A stretch of DNA of 64,000 nucleotides from contig JAGDZR010000020.1 of the NCBI GenBank assembly GCA_049115695.1, forward strand, positions 182,957 through 246,956. Reading direction: 5' to 3'. Shown one piece after another: positions 8,175 through 17,534 of this stretch (position 1 is its first letter; the number at the start of each line of letters is the position of its first letter). The position numbers and the translations under genes are program-made. This DNA is from JAGDZR01 sp049115695 (GTDB taxonomy: Bacteria; Bacteroidota; Bacteroidia; Cytophagales; Cyclobacteriaceae). The notes beneath the pieces are model-generated. The model ran no database searches. It worked only from the letters and a program-made list of their open reading frames with translations, and was not told the origin of the DNA.

Positions 8175-9209
8175 ATGAGAGAAGATTATCTGACAGGTGA
8201 ATCAGAGGGGTTTGATTCCAATGAAAAAGAGTTTGAAAAAGCGCTACGGCCTTTAAGTTTTGAAGATTTTGCTGGTCAGGAAAAAGTAGTCGAAAACCTT
8301 CGCATTTTTGTTGAGGCAGCCCAACTCAGAACCGAGCCACTTGATCATGTCCTCTTACATGGTCCTCCGGGACTTGGCAAAACCACGCTTTCACATATCA
8401 TCGCCAATGAGCTGGATTCCAATATCAAGGTAACCTCTGGTCCAGTTCTGGATAAACCCTCTGAGCTAGCTGGGTTGTTGACCAATTTAGAAGATCATGA
8501 CGTCCTCTTCATCGATGAAATACACCGGCTCAATCCTGTCGTTGAAGAATATCTGTACTCTGCCATGGAGGATTACAAGATTGACATCATGCTGGATTCA
8601 GGGCCAAATGCAAGAAGTGTTCAAATCGGTCTGAATCCATTTACCTTAATCGGTGCAACAACCAGATCTGGATTACTCACTGCCCCACTTAGGGCACGAT
8701 TTGGTATCAATGCCCGACTACAGTATTATGATGCAAAGCTCCTTTCACAAATCATAGGCCGGTCATGCGACATTTTGAAGTGCCCGATTGATGAAGAAGC
8801 TGCTTTTGAATTGGCAAGACGCAGCAGGGGAACCCCAAGGATTGCCAATAATTTACTGAGACGAACAAGAGACTTTGCTCAAATCAAAGGTGATGGATCC
8901 ATTACCCTGAACATAACTCAGATGGCACTCACGGCACTAAATGTAGATTCACATGGTCTTGACGAAATGGACAATCGCATTTTATCTACCATCATTGAAA
9001 AGTTCAAGGGAGGACCTGTTGGACTCTCAACAGTTGCGACAGCTTGCGGAGAAGAAGCAGAAACAATCGAAGAGGTATACGAACCATTTTTGATAATGGA
9101 AGGTTTTATCAAACGGACAGCCAGAGGCAGGCAAGCCACCCAGCTGGCGTATGAACATTTAGGCATTATTCCTCCTCAACAGATGGGGACATTGTTCGAT
9201 CTACAATAG
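8175..9209 (+). CDS. ruvB: Holliday junction branch-migration helicase subunit RuvB
   Basis: A 344-residue AAA+ ATPase that drives branch migration of Holliday junctions as a hexamer with RuvA. The Walker A motif GPPGLGKTT is at 63-71, Walker B is FIDEIHRL near 112-119, sensor 1 is GATTRSG with the arginine finger further on (APLRARFG), and the C-terminal winged helix ends with GRQATQLAYEHLG. The first ATG of the reading frame at 8175 is chosen over a TTG at 8166. queG begins 6 nt after the stop, so both are probably on one transcript. Confidence 0.97.
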   Translation: MREDYLTGESEGFDSNEKEFEKALRPLSFEDFAGQEKVVENLRIFVEAAQLRTEPLDHVLLHGPPGLGKTTLSHIIANELDSNIKVTSGPVLDKPSELAGLLTNLEDHDVLFIDEIHRLNPVVEEYLYSAMEDYKIDIMLDSGPNARSVQIGLNPFTLIGATTRSGLLTAPLRARFGINARLQYYDAKLLSQIIGRSCDILKCPIDEEAAFELARRSRGTPRIANNLLRRTRDFAQIKGDGSITLNITQMALTALNVDSHGLDEMDNRILSTIIEKFKGGPVGLSTVATACGEEAETIEEVYEPFLIMEGFIKRTARGRQATQLAYEHLGIIPPQQMGTLFDLQ

Positions 9210-9215
9210 CCTGAT

Positions 9216-10145
9216 TTGAGTAGGGCTAATCACACCCAGCAGATCAAGCGTATTGCGACCCAATTGGGTTTTGACTTTTGTGGCATCTCTAAAGCCGAAA
9301 AACTCACGGAAGAGGAAAGTCGCCTTGAAGAATGGCTCAACAAGGGTTACCAGGGAAAAATGCAATACCTGGAAAACCACTTTGAAAAACGATTAGACCC
9401 CACTCTCCTGGTGCCTGGAGCCAAATCAGTCGTGTCTTTGGTTTACAATTATTATCCAGATCAAACACATCAGGAAAATAACAATTTGAAGATAGCAAAG
9501 TATGCCTATGGACAAGACTATCATTTTGTTATCAAGGATAAGCTGAAGGCATTCATGCATGAAATACATGAGCAAATTGGAAGTGTTGATGGTCGGGTAT
9601 TTGTTGATTCGGCACCTGTTCATGAACGAGCATGGGCAGCCAAGTCCGGTTTAGGATGGGTCGGTAAAAACTCGCTCCTCATCAACCGAGAAATGGGAAG
9701 TTTCTTCTTTTTAGCTGAATTGATCATTGACCTGGAGCTGGAACCTGATGGACCGATCAAAGATTACTGCGGCACTTGCAATGCCTGCATGGATGCCTGC
9801 CCGACTGATGCTATTCCCAAACCTTATGAAGTGGATGGTAGTAAGTGTATTTCGTATTTGACCATTGAACTCAAGGATCAAATTCCCTCTGAGTTTAAAG
9901 GAAAAATGGAAAACTGGGTGTTTGGTTGTGATATCTGCCAGGATGTTTGTCCCTGGAATCGGTTTAGCAGACCACACAGCGAACCTGCCTTTCAACCTCA
10001 GGGTTGGGAGGGTTTTACCCAATCTGACTGGAATGAAATGACTGAAGAAGTATTCAGAAAGGTCTTTAAGAAATCCGCTGTAAAAAGAACAAAATTTAAG
10101 GGCTTGAAAAGGAATACTGCCTTTATAAAAACTGCTTCAGACTAA
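9216..10145 (+). CDS. queG: epoxyqueuosine reductase QueG
   Basis: A 309-residue cobalamin- and Fe-S-dependent enzyme for the last step of queuosine synthesis in tRNA. Two 4Fe-4S motifs of the ferredoxin type are visible: CGTCNACMDACP (about 186-197) and CDICQDVCPW (about 239-248). The motif VDSAPVHERAWA near 130-141 holds the conserved Asp. The start is TTG at 9216, since the reading frame has no ATG for the first 48 residues and MSRANHTQQIKRIATQLGFDF matches the family N-terminus. The C-terminus is shorter than the HEAT-repeat form of some QueG proteins. Confidence 0.93.
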   Translation: MSRANHTQQIKRIATQLGFDFCGISKAEKLTEEESRLEEWLNKGYQGKMQYLENHFEKRLDPTLLVPGAKSVVSLVYNYYPDQTHQENNNLKIAKYAYGQDYHFVIKDKLKAFMHEIHEQIGSVDGRVFVDSAPVHERAWAAKSGLGWVGKNSLLINREMGSFFFLAELIIDLELEPDGPIKDYCGTCNACMDACPTDAIPKPYEVDGSKCISYLTIELKDQIPSEFKGKMENWVFGCDICQDVCPWNRFSRPHSEPAFQPQGWEGFTQSDWNEMTEEVFRKVFKKSAVKRTKFKGLKRNTAFIKTASD

Positions 10146-10211
10146 TCATTTCACCTAAATTTTCAGCTTTGAATTGATCTTGTGCAATTAGCTTAGCGCA
10201 AATTTTTAATC

Positions 10212-11072
10212 ATGGCTGACTCACACGCTGTTTTATTGGTTCATTGTAGGGATAAAAAAGGAATTCTTTCTGCTGTCACAAGTTTTCTGTCCGAACATCA
10301 GGGGAATATTGTTGACCTGGACGAACACGTGGAAAAAGAAGATGGCACCTTTCTAATGCGAGCCCAATGGGAGCTGGAAAGTTTCAATATCCAAAAAGAG
10401 GAAATTGCAGAGGTCTTTGAAAAAGAGGTAGCAGGTCAGTATGATATGAGCTGGCAACTCCATTTCCTGGACAAAAAACCGCGCATGGCCATTTTTGTAT
10501 CTCGCGATTCACATTGCCTTTACGATATACTTTCCAGGTACTATTCAGGAGAATGGAATATTGAAATATCAGGTATTTTCTCCAATCATACCATGCATGA
10601 GCAGGTGGCCGAACGTTACAATCTTCCGTTTTTTCATTACTCAATCAATCAAGCCAACAAAGTAGAAATTGAAAAACAACAACTCGCTGATCTGGCTGCA
10701 ACCCAAACTGATTTCCTTGTATTAGCACGGTACATGCAAATCCTGAGCGATGATTTTATCGCTCACTATCCTAATAGAGTCATTAACATCCATCATTCAT
10801 TCCTGCCCGCCTTTGCTGGAGCAAAACCTTATCATCGGGCGCATGAAAGAGGGGTTAAAATAATTGGTGCCACCAGCCACTATGTAACAGCGGATCTGGA
10901 TGCAGGTCCCATCATTGAGCAAGACATTGTCCGTGTCACGCATAAAGACTCAGTGAGCGACCTGGTTCGAAAGGGAAAAGATTTGGAAAAAATAGTCTTG
11001 TCTCGTGCTATTTGGAATCATCTACAACGCAAGGTGTTGGTCTATGGCAATAAAACCGTAGTTTTTGATTGA
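10212..11072 (+). CDS. purU: formyltetrahydrofolate deformylase
   Basis: A 286-residue enzyme that hydrolyses 10-formyl-THF to THF and formate, which balances one-carbon units and supplies formate for purine synthesis. An N-terminal ACT domain (about 1-85, starting HAVLLVHCRDKKGILSAVTS) is followed by a formyltransferase domain with the motifs SNHT (about 122), INIHHSFLPAFAGAKPY and the catalytic HY-x-T-x-x-LDAGPII segment. The ACT domain normally binds Met or Gly in this family. Convergent with the aminotransferase gene. Confidence 0.95.
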   Translation: MADSHAVLLVHCRDKKGILSAVTSFLSEHQGNIVDLDEHVEKEDGTFLMRAQWELESFNIQKEEIAEVFEKEVAGQYDMSWQLHFLDKKPRMAIFVSRDSHCLYDILSRYYSGEWNIEISGIFSNHTMHEQVAERYNLPFFHYSINQANKVEIEKQQLADLAATQTDFLVLARYMQILSDDFIAHYPNRVINIHHSFLPAFAGAKPYHRAHERGVKIIGATSHYVTADLDAGPIIEQDIVRVTHKDSVSDLVRKGKDLEKIVLSRAIWNHLQRKVLVYGNKTVVFD

Positions 11073-11098
11073 TGAACGATTCGCTTAACCTTACAATT

Positions 11099-12400
11099 TC
11101 AAGACTGGCAGTACTCCATCACACCTTCTCTGATTCGCTTAAATATTTCGGTTCTTTCTTCTTCATCCTCTTCTAGCAAAGTGATTCTAAAACCAAGGAG
11201 ATCTGACGAAAAAGCAGAAATAGGCACCACACAGACTTGTTTGGCTGCCAACAAATAATAAACAAATCGTTTGTCCAGGGCCATGTCGTCTTCCATCCAT
11301 TCGTCGATCAGCCCACTCAAAGAATCATCTTCTATTTGAAGTGACTGCTGCTTATTCAATACCCCTTTCTTAAAAATGATCGTATTGTAAAAAGCTCCAT
11401 TGGTAAGATTGAATTCAATAAAAGGAATGTCAGAAAACACTTCTGTCAGGTGCTTGCTTCTGGCACCAATGGTCTCATTATTCTCCTGAAGATATTGCTC
11501 ATATCTTTCATCTTCCATAATCCTGGGTATTGCCCGCTGTGGCAATGTGGTCGAGCTCACCTCAATCATTTTGGCATTATCGATGGTTTGGCACAGCTTG
11601 TCAAACTCCTCATCCTTGTCACGATTGTAATACTCCGCCCATCCACATCTGGATCCCGGCCATGGAATTTCCTTACTAATCCCTTTAAGACTAATGCCCG
11701 GAACTTCTCCAATCACGTCCGACATCAAAGCTGATTCAGCTCCATTGTATTTGATATTGCAATAGATTTCATCAAAAACCAGGAACAAACCAAACTCCCT
11801 GGCAATCTCTACCATTTCCAATAAAACCTCCCTGGGATATACCATCCCTGTAGGGTTGTCCGGATTAATGACCAAAATCCCGACAATGTTTGAGTTGTAT
11901 TTTACCTTTTGCCGCAGGTCATTCATATCTGGGAACCACTGTCGCGTAGGATCCAGTGTATAGGTTATCGGATGATCATTTGCGTGTGCAGCCTCTCCTG
12001 ATGAATGTGTTGAGTAAGCAGGTGATGGACCAATTACCCGAGCTGTTGGCATCAGATATTGATATATTTTGGCAATAGCATCCCCTAAGCCATTGAAAAA
12101 GGTAATATCAATAGGAGCTATTTGCGCGCCTCCTCGTTTGTTGTTTTTATCAGCTAGATATTCTCTGGTTTCAAGTAAGCCCTTGCTATGACTGTAGCCA
12201 AAAGTTGCATCTTCATAGATCAGGTCAGACAAGATGTCTTTCATCCATTTCGGCAGCTTTCGATGTTTCTGTATTGGATCACCAATATTTTCCCAATAAA
12301 CCCGATACCCCAATGCTACTAACTGCTCAGCCTTCCGTACAATTCCACGTATCTCGTAGGATAATTCATTGGCTCCTTCTCTCAGCAGTCTGCGTCTCAT
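11099..12400 (-). CDS. PLP-dependent class I/II aminotransferase
   Basis: A 433-residue fold-type I aminotransferase. PLP-binding features are NPDNPTG (about 165-171), DEIYCNIKY (about 199-207) and the Schiff-base Lys in GISKEIPWPGSR. The pattern resembles AlaA/YfbQ-like alanine or aspartate transaminases, as in 'pyridoxal phosphate-dependent aminotransferase' of Bacteroidota, but the amino donor cannot be read. An extra stretch of about 25 residues near 355-380 (GLIDEWMEDD) is longer than in AlaA. It stands alone; neighbours do not indicate the pathway. Confidence 0.85.
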   Translation of the reverse strand: MRRRLLREGANELSYEIRGIVRKAEQLVALGYRVYWENIGDPIQKHRKLPKWMKDILSDLIYEDATFGYSHSKGLLETREYLADKNNKRGGAQIAPIDITFFNGLGDAIAKIYQYLMPTARVIGPSPAYSTHSSGEAAHANDHPITYTLDPTRQWFPDMNDLRQKVKYNSNIVGILVINPDNPTGMVYPREVLLEMVEIAREFGLFLVFDEIYCNIKYNGAESALMSDVIGEVPGISLKGISKEIPWPGSRCGWAEYYNRDKDEEFDKLCQTIDNAKMIEVSSTTLPQRAIPRIMEDERYEQYLQENNETIGARSKHLTEVFSDIPFIEFNLTNGAFYNTIIFKKGVLNKQQSLQIEDDSLSGLIDEWMEDDMALDKRFVYYLLAAKQVCVVPISAFSSDLLGFRITLLEEDEEERTEIFKRIREGVMEYCQS

Positions 12401-12467
12401 GATTTAAAAAATTCAGAATATTTAAAAATGAAGCAGCAAAAGTGCAAAATCTTTGTGAATCACCTTG

Positions 12468-13604
12468 CTAATTCACCAAATCTTTGCTTCCTTCATAAAG
12501 CTCATATTTGCAATATTGACATTCCAGAGATCCATTGTAAAGCGGTGTTTTTACGCTTGGCTTTAGCTTCAATTGTTTCAGTGCTTTGAGATTGCTACTG
12601 AATATCCAGGCATCATAACCGACATAGGTATTTTTCAAGGTATCACCTAATCGATCATACAATTCCAATACATCATCGCCAATACGTTCGCCATAGGGAG
12701 GATTCGTGATAATAGTACCAGCAGAATGTACCCTGTTGAGTTGATCAAAACTGCCTTCACGTAATTTCACCGAATCCTTCAAGCCCAATTTCTTAAAGGA
12801 CTCCTTTGTCCACTTGATTGATTTGGGGTCAATATCACTCCCTTGCAAATACAGTACAGACTTTCTACTCGCTGCATTTGCTGATGTTTTCACCCTGCTC
12901 CATAACGCTGGCTGAAATTCCCTCCAGTTTGTAAAAGCGAAACTCTTCCTCAGCATTTGGGCTGGATAATTATTTGCTAGCATCGCTGCTTCAACAAGCA
13001 ATGTGCCTGATCCACACATAGGATCAACCAGCGGAGTTTCTTTGTCCCAACCTGACAGTTGTATCAAGCCAGCGGCCAATACCTCATTCATAGGTGCCTC
13101 ATGACCTAAAGACCTATACCCTCTTTGATTGAGAGACTCCCCTGTACTATCCAGTGAAATTGTGAAATGTTCCTTGAATGCATGCAGATTGATTAAAAAA
13201 TCCGGTTGCTCAGCATCAACTGAAGGCCTGCGTCCTACTTTTTCTCTGAACCGATCAACAAGTCCATCTTTGGCTCGTAAGGATGCAAATTTGGAATGCT
13301 TGAAGTATTCTGAAAAAATGGTATGATCAATAGCGAATGTATTCTCAGGACCCATTACATCTTCCCAACGATAATCTTTCACTTGCTTGTAGAGCTGATC
13401 CTCACTTTTTGCAGCGAAGGAATGTATGGGCACTAGTACCTTCAATCCTGTTCTCAATTGATAATTGAGCTTGTACAAGAGCTCGAGATTTCCCTCACAA
13501 GCAACAGATCGTTTGCCAGTCTCAATGCTATCTCCACCGAGCGCCTTAATTTCCTCTGCTAATACGCCCTCCAGGCCATGGAGTGTTTTCACCAATAATT
13601 TCAT
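12468..13604 (-). CDS. THUMP-domain 23S rRNA guanine-N2 methyltransferase-like protein
   Basis: A 378-residue SAM-dependent methyltransferase. The N-terminal THUMP/ferredoxin-like region (about 1-165) binds RNA, and the Rossmann-like domain carries the SAM motif DPMCGSGTLLVEAA (about 193-206) and the base-methylation motif NPPYGERI (about 300-307). This architecture is that of the N-terminal half of RlmL (YcbY, m2G2445) or YpsC. The modified site is a guess from homology. It lies 16 nt from the sulfatase gene on the same strand and may share its transcript. Confidence 0.88.
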   Translation of the reverse strand: MKLLVKTLHGLEGVLAEEIKALGGDSIETGKRSVACEGNLELLYKLNYQLRTGLKVLVPIHSFAAKSEDQLYKQVKDYRWEDVMGPENTFAIDHTIFSEYFKHSKFASLRAKDGLVDRFREKVGRRPSVDAEQPDFLINLHAFKEHFTISLDSTGESLNQRGYRSLGHEAPMNEVLAAGLIQLSGWDKETPLVDPMCGSGTLLVEAAMLANNYPAQMLRKSFAFTNWREFQPALWSRVKTSANAASRKSVLYLQGSDIDPKSIKWTKESFKKLGLKDSVKLREGSFDQLNRVHSAGTIITNPPYGERIGDDVLELYDRLGDTLKNTYVGYDAWIFSSNLKALKQLKLKPSVKTPLYNGSLECQYCKYELYEGSKDLVN

Positions 13605-13620
13605 AGTTCCGCAAAACTAC

Positions 13621-15021
13621 TCAATCAGTGCTAGTCAACTGAACTTCATTCGATAGCCTATCAAATTCTCTGAGCAATTCTTCCCGTACTTCCTGATAAG
13701 AGGCGTCATCAAATACGTTCTTAGTTTCGAACGGATCCCCTCTTAGATCAAAAAGTTCTGTCCAGTCTGGGCGACCTTTATACTTAATTAACTTATGATC
13801 ATGAGTCCTCACTGCATAAATGTCTACCGGTGGTCCAATTAGTTCCTGATGATATGAATAGAAAAAAGATTTTCGCCACGCAGCGTTTAATGTGCCTGAT
13901 TGAGTCCTTATATTCTCCGATCCAAAAAGCTTTGTCAAGTCTTTTCCTTGCATCGCTTCTGTTGTAGTATTTGTCATACTCGCCACAGTTGGTGCCACAT
14001 CGATGTTCAGCACCAGCTCATTGGACACCACACCCTCAGGTACCTGTGGTCCCGCTATTATCAAGGGTATACGCATACTCTCCTCGTATGCGGATCTTTT
14101 GTCTCGCAATCCATGCTCTCCAAAGTAAAAACCATTATCGCTCATAAAAATGATTACCGTATTATCCAGCATTTCATTTTTTTCCAATCCACGTACAAGT
14201 TTGCCAATGTTACGATCGATCTCAGTCAAATAGGTTAATGCACGTTTGTCCTTCCAACCATGATCAAAATTGTAAGTTTCTTTTGTCAAGTACTCGTCTC
14301 TGTATGACGGCTTTATGAAGAGGTTGGGTGTTGAACGAATATATTGATTGCTAAAATTGTCAAGTTCCGGGTTTTGAGGTAAATGATTCCAAGGGCCATG
14401 AGGTGTCTTATATCCCAATAAGAAGCAAAACGGATTTTCTGCTGTGTAATCTGCTATATAGTCCAATACATAATCTGTAGAAACATTATCAACCCAACCA
14501 GAGGTTTCGGTCGGCTCTCCATTCTCATAAAACACTGCGTCAACATATTTACCCTGACCAACGAAGGAATAAGCATGATCAAACCCTGGCCTTTCTACCT
14601 GAGCACCCATGTGCCACTTACCAAAATGGGCAGTATGGTAACCCGCCTCTTGAAGTCTGGAGACAAATGATTCATCCTCAAAAGGTCGATTATTATCTAT
14701 ATTACCACTCATGTGCGGATAATTGCCTGTAAGGATCGATGCTCTGCTTGGTGAGCACAGCGAGTTGACCACAAAGGCATTTCGAAATCTTACACCTCGA
14801 TTAGCCAAGGCATCTAAATTGGGAGTTTCAAACCAGGGAAATCTTCCATCTCCCAATTCCTGCTGGACAACTCCAAGCGCATCGTATCGCTGGTCATCAG
14901 TAATGATGATAATAAAATTTGGACCTTCCGCTTTTTGTATTTCATCAAAGCCGTTTTCACTGCATGATGAGCATTCCCATGCAAAAACACCAAAGATCAA
15001 AAGTCGAACAAATCGAAGCAC
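13621..15021 (-). CDS. sulfatase, formylglycine type
   Basis: A 466-residue probable periplasmic or surface lipoprotein: a hydrophobic N-terminus is followed by Cys at 17 and 20. The core has metal ligands D42 and D43 (ITDDQRYD), the activation motif C89-S-P-S-R with ASILTG after it (Cys becomes formylglycine), and the second metal site MSDNGFYFGEHG. This is an S1-type sulfatase, likely acting on sulfated polysaccharide, but its substrate is unknown. The maturation enzyme is not in this window. Start is GTG at 15021, after an AAGGAG purine stretch. The C-terminal FDLRGDPFETKN block is standard. Confidence 0.9.
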   Translation of the reverse strand: MLRFVRLLIFGVFAWECSSCSENGFDEIQKAEGPNFIIIITDDQRYDALGVVQQELGDGRFPWFETPNLDALANRGVRFRNAFVVNSLCSPSRASILTGNYPHMSGNIDNNRPFEDESFVSRLQEAGYHTAHFGKWHMGAQVERPGFDHAYSFVGQGKYVDAVFYENGEPTETSGWVDNVSTDYVLDYIADYTAENPFCFLLGYKTPHGPWNHLPQNPELDNFSNQYIRSTPNLFIKPSYRDEYLTKETYNFDHGWKDKRALTYLTEIDRNIGKLVRGLEKNEMLDNTVIIFMSDNGFYFGEHGLRDKRSAYEESMRIPLIIAGPQVPEGVVSNELVLNIDVAPTVASMTNTTTEAMQGKDLTKLFGSENIRTQSGTLNAAWRKSFFYSYHQELIGPPVDIYAVRTHDHKLIKYKGRPDWTELFDLRGDPFETKNVFDDASYQEVREELLREFDRLSNEVQLTSTD

Positions 15022-15052
15022 TCCTTAACTTATTCAACCTTCCTCATTAATC

Positions 15053-15085
15053 CAAAAAAAACCCTGATCAACATGTTGATCAGGG
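15053..15085 (-). terminator. palindromic transcription terminator of nrdA
   Basis: The perfect 24-bp palindrome 15062-15085 (CCCTGATCAACA and its complement) is followed on the minus strand by eight T residues. It ends nrdBA transcription before the sulfatase gene. The other side has only CTTTTAT, so it is weaker in the opposite direction. Confidence 0.85.
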
Positions 15086-15116
15086 CTTTTATATCAAACA
15101 AAACTAAAGTTCTTAT

Positions 15117-17501
15117 TTAACCGCTACACATTTCGCATCCTTCCGGATCATCCAGTGAACATTGTACGGCCGCCTGATTCTGCACCTTCTGATCTTCTAT
15201 AGTTGCCGTTTCCGTTTTGGGCAACTCTTTCCTGTCCTTTTCAACTGTAAACTTGATAGCGTCGGTTGCTGCTTTGGTTCTCAAGTAGTACATACCTGTC
15301 TTCAAACCTTTTTTCCAGGCATAGAAATGCATAGAGGTCATTTTTCCAAAGTTGGCATCCTGTAGGTGAATGTTCAAACTCTGACTCTGGCAAATAAATG
15401 CTCCTCTGTCAGCTGACATATCAATCACCCTCTTCTGAGAAACTTCCCAAACCGTTTTATATAGATCTTTGATGTTTTGTGGTATCTCAGGAATATTCTG
15501 AATAGACCCATTTTCGGACTTGATCTTATTCATCATTCGCTCATCCCAAAGCCCTAATGCTATTAGGTCTCTCATCATGTACTTATTCGCCACAATGAAT
15601 TCCCCAGAAAGAACTCTTCTTACATACAAATTGGAAGTGAATGGCTCAAAGCACTCATTGTTTCCAAGTATTTGAGAAGTCGAGGCTGTTGGCATTGGTG
15701 CAAGTAGCAATGAGTTTCTTACCCCATGCTTTCTTACCTTTTGTTTCAATTCATACCAATCCCATCGTCCTGAATCTGGTGTCACACCCCACATATCAAA
15801 CTGGAAAATTCCTTTTGATACGGGTGATCCCTTATAGGTTTCATATGGACCTTCTTCGATTGCCAATTCCATGGAAGTCTCCATAGCTGCATAGTAGATG
15901 GTCTCAAATATTTCTTTGTTCAGTAGTCTGGCCTCATCAGAATCAAATGGAATCTTCAACATGGCAAATGTGTCCGCCAGACCTTGCACGCCTATACCAA
16001 TAGGCCTGTGTCTCATGTTGGAGGTCTTAGCCTCTTTTACAGGATAATAGTTCACATCGATCACCTTGTTCAGGTTACGTGTAACTACTTTCGATATTTC
16101 ATAAAGTTTCTGATGATCATAGGTTCCATCCTGCTTCACAAACTTTGATAATGCAAGAGACGCCAGGTTACATACCGCTACTTCATCTTTAGAAGTATAC
16201 TCCATGATCTCAGTACACAAGTTGCTTGAACGAATGGTGCCGAGATTCTTCTGATTAGATTTTCTATTCGCGTGATCCTTATACAAAATATAAGGAGTTC
16301 CAGTCTCTATTTGAGATTCAAGTATTTCAAACCAAAGCTCTTGTGCCTGTACTGTTTTTCTGGCCTTTCCTTCCTGCTCATACTTCTCGTAAAGCTTTTC
16401 AAATTCATCACCGTATGAATCAAAAAGACCTTTTGCTTCATCAGGACTAAACAATGACCACTGACCATTTTCCTCAACCCGCTTCATGAACAAATCAGGA
16501 ATCCAAAGTGCATAAAAGAGATCCCTTGCTCTTAGCTCTTCTTTTCCATGATTCTTTTTCATCTGTAAAAAATCATAGATATCGGCATGCCATGGCTCCA
16601 GATAAATAGCAAAACTTCCCTTTCTCTTTCCTCCACCCTGATCGACATAGCGTGCAGTCATATCAAAGTTTCGAAGCATCGGAATGATACCATTTGAGGT
16701 GCCATTTGTTCCCTTAATGTATGCTCCGGTAGCACGGACATTGTGAATGCTCAAACCAATACCTCCTGCAGATTGTGAGATTTTAGCACATTGCTTCAAG
16801 GTGTCGTAAATACCATCGATGCTATCATCCTGCATGGACAATAAGAAACAAGATGACAACTGAGGCTTAGGTGTCCCGGCATTGAATAATGTTGGAGTGG
16901 CATGCGTGAACCACTTTTCTGACATCAAATTATATGTCTGTATCGCAGAATCTATATCATCACCATGGATACCTACTGACACACGCATCAACATGTGCTG
17001 TGGTCTCTCCACAATCTTTCCATCTGCCTTTAACAGATATGAACGCTCTAAAGTCTTGTATCCAAAAAAATCGTAATTGTAATCCCTCTTGTAATCTATC
17101 GCTTCATCTAATCGTTTGGCATTGTTCTTAACCACTCCATAGGTCTCTGTGGAGATCAAAGCCGCATTCTCATCCGTTTTTGGGTTCACATAAGTGTAAA
17201 GTCTTTTCATCGTATTTGAGAAAGACTCAGAGGTAACCTTATGTAAATTCGATATGGAAATTCTAGCAGCCAGAATGGCAAAATCCGGATGACGTGTTGT
17301 CATCGTTGCGGCAGTCTCTGCGGCCAGGTTATCCAATTCTATAGTCGTCACACCGTCGTAAAGACCATCGATCACTTTTTTGGCAATCTCAACTGGCTTA
17401 ACAAAATCCTGATTCAATCCTTCACATAATTTTTCAATCCTGGCGGTGATTTTGTCAAACTTCACGGACTCTCTGCGTCCATCTCTTTTAATTACTAGCA
17501 T
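15117..17501 (-). CDS. nrdA: class Ia ribonucleotide reductase alpha subunit
   Basis: A 794-residue large subunit that reduces ribonucleoside diphosphates. An N-terminal ATP-cone (about 1-95, starting MLVIKRDGRRESVKFDKI) gives allosteric control of activity. Active-site cysteines are seen in SSCFLLSMQDDS, in NLCTEIME and in VCNLASLAL; the catalytic loop MPTASTSQILGNNECFEP is present. The C-terminal tail ends with two Cys in the shuttle motif EGCEMCSG. Length is normal. nrdB lies 33 nt upstream, so the pair is one operon; see the leader and DnaA boxes before nrdB for possible control. Confidence 0.97.
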   Translation of the reverse strand: MLVIKRDGRRESVKFDKITARIEKLCEGLNQDFVKPVEIAKKVIDGLYDGVTTIELDNLAAETAATMTTRHPDFAILAARISISNLHKVTSESFSNTMKRLYTYVNPKTDENAALISTETYGVVKNNAKRLDEAIDYKRDYNYDFFGYKTLERSYLLKADGKIVERPQHMLMRVSVGIHGDDIDSAIQTYNLMSEKWFTHATPTLFNAGTPKPQLSSCFLLSMQDDSIDGIYDTLKQCAKISQSAGGIGLSIHNVRATGAYIKGTNGTSNGIIPMLRNFDMTARYVDQGGGKRKGSFAIYLEPWHADIYDFLQMKKNHGKEELRARDLFYALWIPDLFMKRVEENGQWSLFSPDEAKGLFDSYGDEFEKLYEKYEQEGKARKTVQAQELWFEILESQIETGTPYILYKDHANRKSNQKNLGTIRSSNLCTEIMEYTSKDEVAVCNLASLALSKFVKQDGTYDHQKLYEISKVVTRNLNKVIDVNYYPVKEAKTSNMRHRPIGIGVQGLADTFAMLKIPFDSDEARLLNKEIFETIYYAAMETSMELAIEEGPYETYKGSPVSKGIFQFDMWGVTPDSGRWDWYELKQKVRKHGVRNSLLLAPMPTASTSQILGNNECFEPFTSNLYVRRVLSGEFIVANKYMMRDLIALGLWDERMMNKIKSENGSIQNIPEIPQNIKDLYKTVWEVSQKRVIDMSADRGAFICQSQSLNIHLQDANFGKMTSMHFYAWKKGLKTGMYYLRTKAATDAIKFTVEKDRKELPKTETATIEDQKVQNQAAVQCSLDDPEGCEMCSG

Positions 17502-17534
17502 TTTCTTTTAGCGATATTTTGGGATTGGTATAGA